From contig NZ_SKCD01000015.1 in the NCBI RefSeq assembly GCF_006542765.1, forward strand, positions 1 through 64,000: a stretch of DNA of 64,000 nt, read 5' to 3'. This DNA is from Paenibacillus luteus. Lineage in GTDB: Bacteria > Bacillota > Bacilli > Paenibacillales > Paenibacillaceae. This document shows, piece after piece, positions 18,626 through 26,303 of this stretch. The stretch's first letter is position 1. Each line of letters begins with the position of its first letter. The notes under the pieces were generated by a model. It made no database searches. It was not told where the DNA came from and saw only the letters and a list, made by a program, of their open reading frames with translations. The translations under genes were made by a program, and so were the position numbers.

Positions 18626-19253
18626 TGAGCTGTTCGACATCTACGATGAGCAGCTCCGCCCGCTGGGCACCGCAACCCGCGCGGAAACACATGCCAGGGG
18701 TTACTGGCATCGCACCTTCCATTGCTGGCTGACGCGGCGAGAAGAGAACCGCAGGTTCGTGCGGTTCCAGTTAAGACAAGCCGGCAAGGATACGAATCCT
18801 GGCTGCTTTGACATTACCGCTGCCGGCCATTTGGCCGCGGGGGAAACGATTCGCGAAGCTATGCGCGAGCTTGAAGAAGAGCTTGGGCTTACCGCCTCTT
18901 TCGAGCAGCTTATCCCGCTCGCACAGATTCGCGAGGAAGCCAGCGGCGAAGCGAACGGCTCGCTCTTCATCGACCGCGAGGTCAGCGACGTATTTGGCCT
19001 CGTAAGCGAGGTCCCTTTGACTTCACTGCGGCTGCAGCCTGAAGAAGTGGCCGGCGTTTACGAGGCTGATCTGGATGAGTTGATCGCGTTGTTCGAGGGC
19101 TCGTTGGCCTCGGTGTCGGCGTCTGGCGTCGAGCTGTCCGGACAGGACGGATCGCTGACGCAGGTTCAGCGCTCGGTTCAGGCAAGCCAGTTCGTGCCGC
19201 GTGACTTTTCTTATTATACGAGCGTACTTCGGGCGCTGCATGGCTGTACTTGA
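18618..19253 (+). CDS. Nudix hydrolase
   Basis: The 211-residue protein contains a full Nudix box: GHLAAGE at about residue 72, then [12 protein letters not shown]. The N-terminus ([28 protein letters not shown]) is like isopentenyl-diphosphate isomerase/YfcD-type Nudix enzymes, so the substrate may be a diphosphate other than a nucleotide. It overlaps mscL by 8 nt and is probably translated with it. Its last 272 bp are overlapped on the other strand by the tail of the tyrosinase-like frame. Confidence 0.9.
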   Translation: MADELFDIYDEQLRPLGTATRAETHARGYWHRTFHCWLTRREENRRFVRFQLRQAGKDTNPGCFDITAAGHLAAGETIREAMRELEEELGLTASFEQLIPLAQIREEASGEANGSLFIDREVSDVFGLVSEVPLTSLRLQPEEVAGVYEADLDELIALFEGSLASVSASGVELSGQDGSLTQVQRSVQASQFVPRDFSYYTSVLRALHGCT

Positions 19254-19755
19254 CGCCTGCAGCGTTTTTGCTTGCTTGCGTGCGCACGCCCCATGCACGT
19301 TCCCAGTTCGTATACCACTGGTCAATGAGGCCATGAATGTTATAAAACTCAGTATGGCGCGGCGCAAGATCAAAGTCGTTCAGCTCTGGCTGATTGAACA
19401 GCCGCGCTCCCATCTCATGGAAGCAGCCATGCAAATTGGTTTCTATAAAGCTGCCCAGTTGGTCCGCAGTCGTGAATGAGCGTGGATTGTTCTGTACACG
19501 CTGCTCTGCTCCCGGGTTATAGCAGTTGGATCGTCTAATCCCCTCAGGAATCTGAGGCCAAGGCGCAATCCAGCTACGATCGTAACCCATCGAATCATGC
19601 CATCTGTACACCCTATTGATAAAATCACGATGAAATCGCAAAAAACGCTCCCCATAACCAGGAGGAGGCACAGTCCCCGGCACCAAATGATTGGTATGAT
19701 GCCATACACGATGCTCATCCAGCAGAGCTTGCGGAAAATTGGGTATTTGCGGCAT
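18982..19755 (-). CDS. Tyrosinase-like di-copper protein with Arg/Pro tail
   Basis: The frame encodes 257 residues. Residues 1-155 look like a small tyrosinase: candidate CuA histidines at 19-23, 42 and 53 (RFHRDFINRVYRWH), and CuB histidines at 109 and 113 (NLHGCFHEMG) and near 134/141 (RHTEFYNIHGLIDQW). Tyrosinases oxidise phenols and may cross-link spore-surface proteins. The start follows GGAGGAAAG. After residue about 158 the frame continues for 98 Arg/Pro/Ala/Thr-rich residues that lie mostly antisense to the Nudix gene. This tail may be a lost stop or frameshift. The core is likely real; the C-terminus is doubtful. Confidence 0.72.
   Translation of the reverse strand: MPQIPNFPQALLDEHRVWHHTNHLVPGTVPPPGYGERFLRFHRDFINRVYRWHDSMGYDRSWIAPWPQIPEGIRRSNCYNPGAEQRVQNNPRSFTTADQLGSFIETNLHGCFHEMGARLFNQPELNDFDLAPRHTEFYNIHGLIDQWYTNWERAWGVRTQASKNAAGVKYSHAAPEVRSYNKKSHAARTGLPEPSAEPASAIRPVRTARRQTPTPRPTSPRTTRSTHPDQPRKRRPLLQAAAAVKSKGPRLRGQIRR
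19234..19269 (+). terminator. Possible terminator of the mscL-nudix pair
   Basis: CGCTGCA (19234-19240) pairs with TGCAGCG (19258-19264), followed by TTTTT. The loop contains the Nudix stop codon. The stem is short and the loop long, so the call is weak. Confidence 0.45.
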
Positions 19756-19849
19756 CCGTCTTTCCTCCTTGCTTGTGCGATAGTCTCGCCTCTCATTTCC
19801 CTATCTTATGCCGCCGGTGCAGCTACGGTGATTTACGTCTATATTCATA

Positions 19850-19938
19850 CTTTCGCTCTTCCAGTGATATGTATACTTCACTTTTTTACGCCTATCATCA
19901 CGCTTTCGCTCTTGCAGGGATATGTATATTGCACTTTT
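19850..19938. repeat. 36-bp direct repeat, period 53
   Basis: Two copies (19850-19885 and 19903-19938) begin CTTTCGCTCTT and match at 32 of 36 positions. They lie in the non-coding stretch 19756-20301, which also holds a TTCCTG hexamer run (20193-20220) and a copy of a TGCAGGATA / TGCAAAAGTGCAG element (20061-20121). An 83-codon frame at 20054-20305 has no convincing ribosome site, and I do not call it. Confidence 0.85.
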
Positions 19939-20301
19939 GCAGGCGAATCGCCTGCATCCCACTCAGAAATTAGGCTATGTTGCACATCAGCATCATAGCC
20001 TATATCTCAAACAGAAAAGTACGTGAAATTGATACTGTACAAGAAATAATAATGTGAATCTGCAGGATAGATCTTTAAAACCCTCTAACCAGCATCAAGT
20101 TACTGCAAAAGTGCAGTATGAACCAGCAACCACACAGAAAACAGGGACGTTCCCTTTAAGCAGCCTAAATGCTCAAGGATTCGTCCCTGCTTCCTCTTCC
20201 TGTTCCTGTTCCTGTTCCTGTGCCAATTTTAATGCCAATTCCGATCCTAGAACCCCTACTCTTCTTCTCCAACGTTCTTTAGAATGGAGCTATTGCTTGC
20301 A

Positions 20302-20724
20302 TTAGAACCAAGAATTGCGACGGCATTCATCCTGCACTCTTCTCACGCAAATATCAAACGTAACCGTTACATCATTGGATCTGCCGAAAGAGCAGCAGAT
20401 TCTTACACAGTCCTTATCACGTGTACAGAAGAAGCAAACAACGCGACAGTTGCAATCGAGTAGGCTTTGAACCGCTCTTGCATCGCGGCAGCGAATCGCT
20501 TTGACCAATTTTGCTGCGGTATTCTGATCCTTCAATTGCTTAAAAATATCGCTTAGCTCTTTTCCTGCTTCTTGCATGGCTTCAACAGCTGGATCTTCTT
20601 TGCGGCGACAGCCACAGCTTTTGTGATCGTCTTTGCATTTGCAATCCGATGATATGCGTGCACGGCTTGTCGTTTTGCGAGCAGATTTCACGCTGCGAAT
20701 GTTTAGCTTTAATTTGGCGGACAT
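20302..20724 (-). CDS. Cys-rich basic protein, possible spore coat protein
   Basis: The product has 140 residues with more than ten Cys, in clusters such as SDCKCKDDHKSCGCRRK and CNCRVVCFFC. It has a basic N-terminus and no membrane segment. ATG at 20724 has GGAGGGGGG upstream. Composition and neighbourhood (a Met/Asn repeat protein, a manganese catalase, a tyrosinase-like protein) suggest a spore coat or crust component, but I do not recognise a named family. Confidence 0.75.
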   Translation of the reverse strand: MSAKLKLNIRSVKSARKTTSRARISSDCKCKDDHKSCGCRRKEDPAVEAMQEAGKELSDIFKQLKDQNTAAKLVKAIRCRDARAVQSLLDCNCRVVCFFCTRDKDCVRICCSFGRSNDVTVTFDICVRRVQDECRRNSWF

Positions 20725-20891
20725 TTCTATCCCCCCTCCCTCTCGAACATACTCTATTCTATGTAGATTTAAGAGAGTCGCGTGGACGAGTGATACCCTC
20801 CAAACGTTGAATTTGTCCTTTGTAAACTTCGTATGACCAGTTGCCCGCCTGCATACTTATATGACATACCATACGAATGGAGGTTTTGGGC

Positions 20892-21710
20892 TTGGCTGAA
20901 AATATGACGAATATGGGCAATATCGGCAATATGGGCAATATGCCAAATACAGCCGGCATGAGTACCGCTCCCAACATGGGGCAGATGGGTGGAATGCCGA
21001 ACATGGCGGGGATGGCGAACTCACCCAACATGAACAGCATGCCGAACATGGCGGGGATGGCGAACTCACCCAACATGAACACTATGCCCAACATGGCAGG
21101 GATGGCGAACTCACCCAACATGAACAGCATGCCGAACATGGCGGGGATGGCGAACTCACCCAACATGAACAGCATGCCCAACATGGCAGGGATGACGAAC
21201 TCACCCAACATGAACACTATGCCCAACATGGCAGGGATGGCGAACTCACCCAACATGAACACTATGCCCAACATGGCAGGGATGGCGAACTCACCCAACA
21301 TGAACAGCATGCCCAACATGGCGGGGATGGCGAACTCACCCAACATGAACAGCATGCCGAACATGGCGGGAATGGCCAATTCACCCAAAATGAACAGCAT
21401 GCCCAACATGGGCCCGATGGGCATGGAGAAAGCAGCGCCCGTTCTCTATGAAGCGGAACCGCAGCATACGGCTATGGTCATGGAGGTGCGCGACCGCGTC
21501 ATGAACATGTGCGGAGGGCATATGCACAAATACGTTTGCGTCCAAATGGTCGACGGGCATATTTATGAAGGAAGGATTATGCATATCGATCACTGCGTCT
21601 TATATTTGCAATGTACGATGCGTGATTCGCGTGCCTTTATGAATTCTTATAATGCGGTGCTGCCGCTCATCCTCTACGAGCTGCTCGTCATTACGCTGCT
21701 CTCTACCTAG
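20892..21710 (+). CDS. Met/Asn-rich repeat protein with small C-terminal beta domain
   Basis: The product has about 272 residues. An N-terminal Met/Asn/Gly region leads into nine tandem 15-residue repeats of MPNMAGMANSPNMNS (DNA 20994-21398), with variation mostly S/T at the last position. The C-terminal 85 residues include RVMNMCGGHMHKYVCVQMVDGHIYEGRIMHIDHCVLYL, which looks like an LSm-type small beta barrel seen in Bacillus coat-associated proteins. TTG at 20892 fits GGAGG; the ATG at 20877 overlaps that site. Met-rich repeats could bind copper or scavenge oxidants. No named family is recognised. Confidence 0.85.
   Translation: MAENMTNMGNIGNMGNMPNTAGMSTAPNMGQMGGMPNMAGMANSPNMNSMPNMAGMANSPNMNTMPNMAGMANSPNMNSMPNMAGMANSPNMNSMPNMAGMTNSPNMNTMPNMAGMANSPNMNTMPNMAGMANSPNMNSMPNMAGMANSPNMNSMPNMAGMANSPKMNSMPNMGPMGMEKAAPVLYEAEPQHTAMVMEVRDRVMNMCGGHMHKYVCVQMVDGHIYEGRIMHIDHCVLYLQCTMRDSRAFMNSYNAVLPLILYELLVITLLST
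20994..21398 (+). repeat. 45-bp coding tandem repeat (9 copies)
   Basis: Nine in-frame 45-bp units encode the 15-residue Met/Pro/Asn repeat. Units differ by few substitutions (CCGAAC/CCCAAC, AGC/ACT), which points to recent duplication and gene conversion. Copy number is likely to vary between strains. Confidence 0.95.
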
Positions 21711-21748
21711 TTGATCCGGTCTGTCCATTCGACAGGAGGTTGTCCCTT

Positions 21749-21796
21749 TTGACATCGACGGTCTATGGCTGCGAGAGCTGTCATACATATGAGTGA
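21749..21796 (+). CDS. Possible 15-residue leader peptide with CxxC
   Basis: TTG at 21749 lies about 8 nt behind AGGAGG (21734-21739) and opens a 15-codon frame ending GCESCHTYE. It has the best ribosome site in this gap but sits in a different frame from the catalase. It may be a translated leader, a degenerate start or chance. Confidence 0.25.
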   Translation: MTSTVYGCESCHTYE

Positions 21797-21830
21797 GTGG
21801 AACTGTCGAAGAGAAGAGGTGAGCAGGCTC

Positions 21831-22727
21831 GTGATTGAACGGATAAACCGGCTTCAGATAGAGCTCCCGCCATCCCCTTATGCAGATGCCAATGCTGCGG
21901 CTGCGGTACAGGAGCTGCTGGGTGGGAAGTTTGGGGAAATGTCGACTCTGAACAACTATATGTACCAATCCTTTAACTTTCGTGAAAAGAAAAAACTTAA
22001 GCCATTCTACGATCTTGTATCGAGCATAACGGCCGAAGAATTTGGCCATGTCGAGCTCGTATCGGCAGCCATCAACATGGTGCTCACTGGCACGACAACG
22101 GCTGGCGATCCTAATTCCACTCCTCTCAGGGAGGGTGTGAACAAGCGCAACAGCTACTTTTTCATCCAATCGGCACAAACCTCTTTGCCTGGAGACTCCA
22201 TGGGCCGCGCATGGACGGGTGATAATGTATTCAGCAGCGGCAACCTCGTGCTTGACCTGCTGCATAATTTTTTCTTGGAGTGCGGGGCGCGCACGCATAA
22301 GATGCGTGTGTATGAGATGACCGACCATCCTACTGCACGCGCAATGATCGGGTATTTGCTGGTTAGGGGCGGTGTGCATGTGCTAGCCTATGCCAAAGCG
22401 CTCGAGATCGCCACAGGCGTTGATGTAAAGCGGCTTATCCCTATTCCCGATCTCAGCAATAACAGCTTTGAGACGGCGCGAAAATATGAAGCCATGGGGC
22501 TCGGCAACAAGCTGTATACGTTCAGCCAGAACGATTACAAGGATGTTGTGCTCATTTGGAATGGACAGAACCCGCTAACCGGAGCACCGCTCGAAGTCAT
22601 CCAAGGAGCTCCACAAGGAGCGCCGATGCCGGATTTGGGAGAGCTGCCCGAGGAGTTTGCGCCAGGCATCTCGCAAGAGGATTTCCTAGAAATTGCCCGC
22701 CGCCTGCAGAAAAATGCCGGTCTCTAA
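21831..22727 (+). CDS. Manganese catalase family protein
   Basis: The product of about 298 residues is a ferritin-like di-manganese protein. Metal-ligand helices are visible in QELLGGKFGEMSTLNNYMYQ, SSITAEEFGHVELVS and FFLECGARTHKMRVYEMTDHP, and the next helix has RGGVHVLAYAKAL. Relatives dismutate hydrogen peroxide, and several (CotJC, YdbD) are spore associated. GTG at 21831 matches the family start and has AGAGGTGAG 7-8 nt upstream; the frame open from 21765 adds unrelated residues. It follows the Met/Asn repeat gene and may share its transcript. A terminator follows. Confidence 0.88.
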   Translation: MIERINRLQIELPPSPYADANAAAAVQELLGGKFGEMSTLNNYMYQSFNFREKKKLKPFYDLVSSITAEEFGHVELVSAAINMVLTGTTTAGDPNSTPLREGVNKRNSYFFIQSAQTSLPGDSMGRAWTGDNVFSSGNLVLDLLHNFFLECGARTHKMRVYEMTDHPTARAMIGYLLVRGGVHVLAYAKALEIATGVDVKRLIPIPDLSNNSFETARKYEAMGLGNKLYTFSQNDYKDVVLIWNGQNPLTGAPLEVIQGAPQGAPMPDLGELPEEFAPGISQEDFLEIARRLQKNAGL

Positions 22728-22743
22728 GCCCATAATTCATAAC

Positions 22744-22790
22744 GAAGACCTCCTTAACCGCTCTTAGCGGGCTGGAGGTCTTCCTGTTCC
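22744..22790 (+). terminator. Terminator of the catalase gene
   Basis: GAAGACCTCC (22744-22753) pairs with GGAGGTCTTC (22774-22783), with a second inner stem CCGCT/AGCGG. Confidence 0.8.
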
Positions 22791-22840
22791 TTATCTCTTG
22801 AATCGCTTATACTAAAAGGTATAACTTCAAGAGAATGTAG

Positions 22841-23521
22841 GTGAAATCGATTCAATTTCTAGCTATGCTTACGATGCTGATTGATCATGTGGGTCTCGTA
22901 TGGTTTCCAGAGAACTCAGTCTGGCGAATAATCGGACGCCTGGCTTTGCCATTCTATGCCTTGTCCATTGTAATCGGCTATTCCCGAACAAGCGATATCA
23001 ACCGGTACCTGAAAAGAATGGCCGGAATCGCCCTCCTGTCGCAGCTGCCTTATCAATTTGCTTTTCACAGGCTTGAAGTCAATACAGTAGGCTCTCTGCT
23101 CGTTTGCCTGCTGCTTCTGCGCCTTCTTGATAAATTAGGCGATAAGCCTATCCTACAAATCCTGTTAGCCGGTGCCACAGCGAGCTTGCTCGAAATATTG
23201 CCGTTCAGCTATGGCGCTTATGTCGTGCTCCTTGTCCTTGTCTATCGCTACGCGGGGGCGCAATGGTTCACCTTGTTTCACTTTTCGCTAAACGTGGTAA
23301 GCTTTTTTGTGAAGGGCTGGTTCATTCAACTCTTCAGCCTGTTTGCCACCATTCTTATCGTATATATGCCCGATTTTATACGCAGCGCCGATAAAATTAA
23401 AGTTCCCCGCATCGTTTGGCGCAGCTTTTATCCGCTTCACCTGACGATTATTGCTATCATCTATCCGATCATGAGCAACCAAAGCTTCAAGGAAGTTCTA
23501 CGTTCGCTGTATTCCACCTAA
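22841..23521 (+). CDS. TraX-family membrane protein
   Basis: The 226-residue protein has about eight membrane helices and starts MKSIQFLAMLTMLIDHVGLVWFP, the typical TraX beginning. TraX of the F plasmid acetylates pilin; chromosomal Bacillus and Paenibacillus members are of unknown role and belong to the acyltransferase-3-like superfamily. GTG at 22841 is used because the conserved start is there, although the ribosome site is weak. It is monocistronic. Confidence 0.88.
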   Translation: MKSIQFLAMLTMLIDHVGLVWFPENSVWRIIGRLALPFYALSIVIGYSRTSDINRYLKRMAGIALLSQLPYQFAFHRLEVNTVGSLLVCLLLLRLLDKLGDKPILQILLAGATASLLEILPFSYGAYVVLLVLVYRYAGAQWFTLFHFSLNVVSFFVKGWFIQLFSLFATILIVYMPDFIRSADKIKVPRIVWRSFYPLHLTIIAIIYPIMSNQSFKEVLRSLYST

Positions 23522-23649
23522 ATTTTTGCAGAAAATGTCGAATTGTTAGAAAAGTGTAAGTAAAATAAACAAAATCCTCATGACAGTTTCATAAGAGGCT
23601 AAAAGGTATACGATAGAATGGAGGAAATCGATCGGAGGTGTTATAGGAA

Positions 23650-23868
23650 ATGATGAAAATCGTTACCTTCAAAAGTCGTTCCGTCCCTGTCTACTATCCT
23701 AACGAACAATCAGCATCCTTAGAACTGCTTAATCATAAATTGTACGAATTGGAATTGGATTTTGATTTCCGTAAAAAATGGAGAAGAATCAAATCGGTTG
23801 AAATGGTGCGCGACGTGGCTATTTTCCAATATAACGACGGCACGAAGCTTTATCTTGAAGTATGTTAA
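23650..23868 (+). CDS. Hypothetical 72-residue protein
   Basis: A small soluble protein behind a strong CGGAGGTG site (second ATG at 23653 also possible). Its charged sequence with SVEMVRDVAIFQYNDGTKLYLEV suggests a small beta-rich fold. No family is recognised. It ends just before a terminator. Confidence 0.75.
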   Translation: MMKIVTFKSRSVPVYYPNEQSASLELLNHKLYELELDFDFRKKWRRIKSVEMVRDVAIFQYNDGTKLYLEVC

Positions 23869-23884
23869 TAATACGTAGAAGTAG

Positions 23885-23933
23885 AAAAAAGACCTGACGG
23901 CGCATTTCTCCAATGCCCCCTCAGGTCTTTTGC
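23885..23933. terminator. Bidirectional terminator
   Basis: GACCTGA (23891-23897) pairs with TCAGGTC (23921-23927), with an inner GCATTTCTCCAATGC hairpin and flanking A- and T-runs. Confidence 0.8.
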
Positions 23934-23964
23934 ATTTCCGCTATCCGTGTTAGCTCTCTGCCCG

Positions 23965-25248
23965 CTATTCCTCTGAGCGTCGAATCATCGAGAGATCCAG
24001 CACATCTGGCTCCTGCGGCTTGCCAAGGAGAAAACCCTGCACATAATTGCAGCCCCATTCGCTCAGCAGTTCATACTGCTCCGCATATTCGACTCCCTCC
24101 GCAATCACCTCAAGCCCAAGCTTGTGCACCAGCTTGATCACGCCTTCGACGATAATCCGCTCTGCGCTTTGAAGATCAATTTTTTTCACAAAGGATTTGT
24201 CGATCTTTAAACATTGGATTGGCAGCTGCTTTAAATTGGCTAGGGAGGAGTAGCCAATCCCGAAGTCATCAAGCGCAATGCGTACGCCGGTCGCCCGAAG
24301 CCAGCTCAGTGTAGAAATCGCCGTGTCCGAGGTGTAGAGCAGGTGGTTTTCCGTTATTTCAAGCTCAAAGGAGTCCGGTTGCAGATGATGATCCTTGAGC
24401 GCATTCAGTACCGTCTGTGAAAAAGTTGGATCCAGCAGCTGTATTGGCGAAATATTAATAGACATGATTAAGCTGCACAAGCCGTATTTGCTCATGCCTG
24501 CAAGCATTTTGCACGCTTCTCGAAGCACCCATTCCCCTATTGGGATAATTAAACCATTTTGCTCGGCTAAAGGTATAAATTCTGATGGCGAAATGTCCCC
24601 AAGCTGAGGATGCTCCCATCTGATCAACGCCTCGAAGCCTCTTAACTTACCGTCTGACATCCGATAAATAGGCTGATAACTGAGGCGAAACTGTCTTAAA
24701 TACAAGGCTGGCCGTAGAGCCGCCTCGATATCAATCCTCCGATTGAGCTGAATCGTATCCTCTAAATTATAAAATCGAGCGCGGTTTCCGCCCTGCAACT
24801 TGGATTGATATAAAGCTGATTCCGCACGCGTAATCAACTGCTCACTTGTCCGGCCATCCTGTGGAAATAACGTTGCGCCAATGCTTGATGTGAGATACAG
24901 CTCCGTTCCTTTGACATCAATTGGCCGCTCGACCGCATTTTTGATCGCTTCCACAGCCTGAAGGCCCCCGTTCTCTTCCGGTTCAACGGGCATAGCGATC
25001 AGGAAACGATTTCCTCCTACTCGGCTCACGCGGGTAGAAACCATTCTTGCCTCCGCTAAGCGCTTGCTCATGATGCATAGCACCTCATTGCCGAAATCCG
25101 TCCCCAATGCTTCGTTCACTCGATAAAACCGATCAATATCAACGAGCGCCACTACCATCCGTTTACCGGCCGCACGTACAACATTTACAGCTACCTCCAG
25201 CTGTGCAAAAGCTTCTTTGCGGCAAGGCAAACCGGTCAAAGCATCCAT
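23965..25248 (-). CDS. GGDEF-EAL protein with degenerate cyclase motif
   Basis: The product has 427 residues. The GGDEF domain (1-160) has GGNRF in place of GG(D/E)EF, so diguanylate cyclase activity should be lost. The EAL domain (about 175-415) keeps FEALIRWEHP, an ENH metal motif, DDFGIGYSSL and KIDKSFVKK, so c-di-GMP phosphodiesterase activity is likely. There is no sensor domain. The conserved GGDEF start (YDMDALTGLP) begins two codons before the ATG, and an in-frame TGA lies seven codons upstream. This suggests the gene lost an upstream part. The ribosome site is weak. Confidence 0.88.
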   Translation of the reverse strand: MDALTGLPCRKEAFAQLEVAVNVVRAAGKRMVVALVDIDRFYRVNEALGTDFGNEVLCIMSKRLAEARMVSTRVSRVGGNRFLIAMPVEPEENGGLQAVEAIKNAVERPIDVKGTELYLTSSIGATLFPQDGRTSEQLITRAESALYQSKLQGGNRARFYNLEDTIQLNRRIDIEAALRPALYLRQFRLSYQPIYRMSDGKLRGFEALIRWEHPQLGDISPSEFIPLAEQNGLIIPIGEWVLREACKMLAGMSKYGLCSLIMSINISPIQLLDPTFSQTVLNALKDHHLQPDSFELEITENHLLYTSDTAISTLSWLRATGVRIALDDFGIGYSSLANLKQLPIQCLKIDKSFVKKIDLQSAERIIVEGVIKLVHKLGLEVIAEGVEYAEQYELLSEWGCNYVQGFLLGKPQEPDVLDLSMIRRSEE

Positions 25249-25408
25249 GTCGTATAAACACCGTCCTCATTCCTTAGTTATCCTTATTCTGACATACAAT
25301 CATTAGAAAAATTAAAGAGAGAGATTTAGAAGAATGTTAGTTATTTTAATACAAGGGCCCATCGCCTTACATTTCAATTCATATAGGATTCCACCTGACC
25401 GTTTACAA

Positions 25409-25445
25409 CAAAAAAAGGACCATTCCGCGATAGCGAAATGGTCCT
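25409..25445 (-). terminator. Terminator of the response regulator gene
   Basis: AGGACCATT (25416-25424) pairs with AAATGGTCCT (25436-25445). On the minus strand the stem is followed by a run of seven T. Confidence 0.88.
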
Positions 25446-25472
25446 AGGAACAAGATGAAAAATCAAAAGTCA

Positions 25473-26201
25473 TTAGCTCTGGCTTATGCTTGTATGCTCA
25501 GCCGTATACTTGTAGCCAAATCCCCAAACCGTACGAATAAGCCGCGGCTCCTTCGGATTTTGTTCGATTTTCTTGCGAAGATTGACGATATGTACGTCGA
25601 TGGCACGGTCTGTCACAAAGGAATCAAAGCCGCGAATCGTATTTATAAGTTCTTCTCTACTGAATACCTTACCCGGATAAGCTAGAAACAGCTTCATAAG
25701 CTCATATTCCGAGAAGGTGGTTTCAACGAGCTGTCCGCGTACAAGCAGCAGTCGTCTCTCGAAGTCAAGCTGAATAGCATTGCTATCATCGACGGTCTCG
25801 ATGGCCGCAGCAACCTGCTGTACCGAATCGGTATGCATCGTATTCGAGCGGCGAATTAGCGCTTCTACCCTGGCGGTCATTTCGTGCATGCTGAACGGCT
25901 TGCACATGTAATCATCAGCTCCGGCCTTCAAAGCCTGAACCCGTTCGGACACTTCACTCTTCATAGAAAGAATCATAATTGGAACGTTAGAACGTTTTCG
26001 AAGGAGCGCACATACTTCCATGCCGTCCAAATCAGGCAAAATCAAATCAAGCAGCACTAAGTCAGGAGCAAATTCTGACGCGAGCCTTAGCCCATCGTCT
26101 GCCCTATAGGCTTGCATGACGGAATAGCCTTCTTCTGATAAATACATAGACAGCATATCACTCATCATGACGTCATCTTCAATAACTAGAACTTTATACA
26201 T
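25473..26201 (-). CDS. OmpR/PhoB-type response regulator
   Basis: The product has 242 residues. The receiver starts MYKVLVIEDDVMMSD, the phospho-Asp is in LVLLDLILPDLDG and the conserved Lys in YMCKPFSMHE. A winged-helix DNA-binding domain ends in RTVWGFGYKY. ATG at 26201 follows AAAGGGTGACGAC. It lies 102 nt behind the large hybrid kinase and is probably in its operon. The target genes are unknown. Confidence 0.93.
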   Translation of the reverse strand: MYKVLVIEDDVMMSDMLSMYLSEEGYSVMQAYRADDGLRLASEFAPDLVLLDLILPDLDGMEVCALLRKRSNVPIMILSMKSEVSERVQALKAGADDYMCKPFSMHEMTARVEALIRRSNTMHTDSVQQVAAAIETVDDSNAIQLDFERRLLLVRGQLVETTFSEYELMKLFLAYPGKVFSREELINTIRGFDSFVTDRAIDVHIVNLRKKIEQNPKEPRLIRTVWGFGYKYTAEHTSISQS

Positions 26202-26303
26202 TGTCGTCACCCTTTTTGAGGATTGAAGATTTCTGTCGAATATTTTTTGTATCTCTACTATACAATACCGACTTAAAAGGGACAACAATTTGTTAGAAAT
26301 TTG

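Noticed and set aside
20054-20305. 83-codon frame with Ser/Cys repeat
   Set aside because: No ribosome site. It runs through a dispersed repeat and a TTCCTG hexamer run.
20759-21424. Long hydrophobic repeat frame on the minus strand (FMLGEFAIPAM units)
   Set aside because: It is the reverse of the Met/Asn 45-bp repeats. The + frame has the ribosome site and a unique C-terminal domain.
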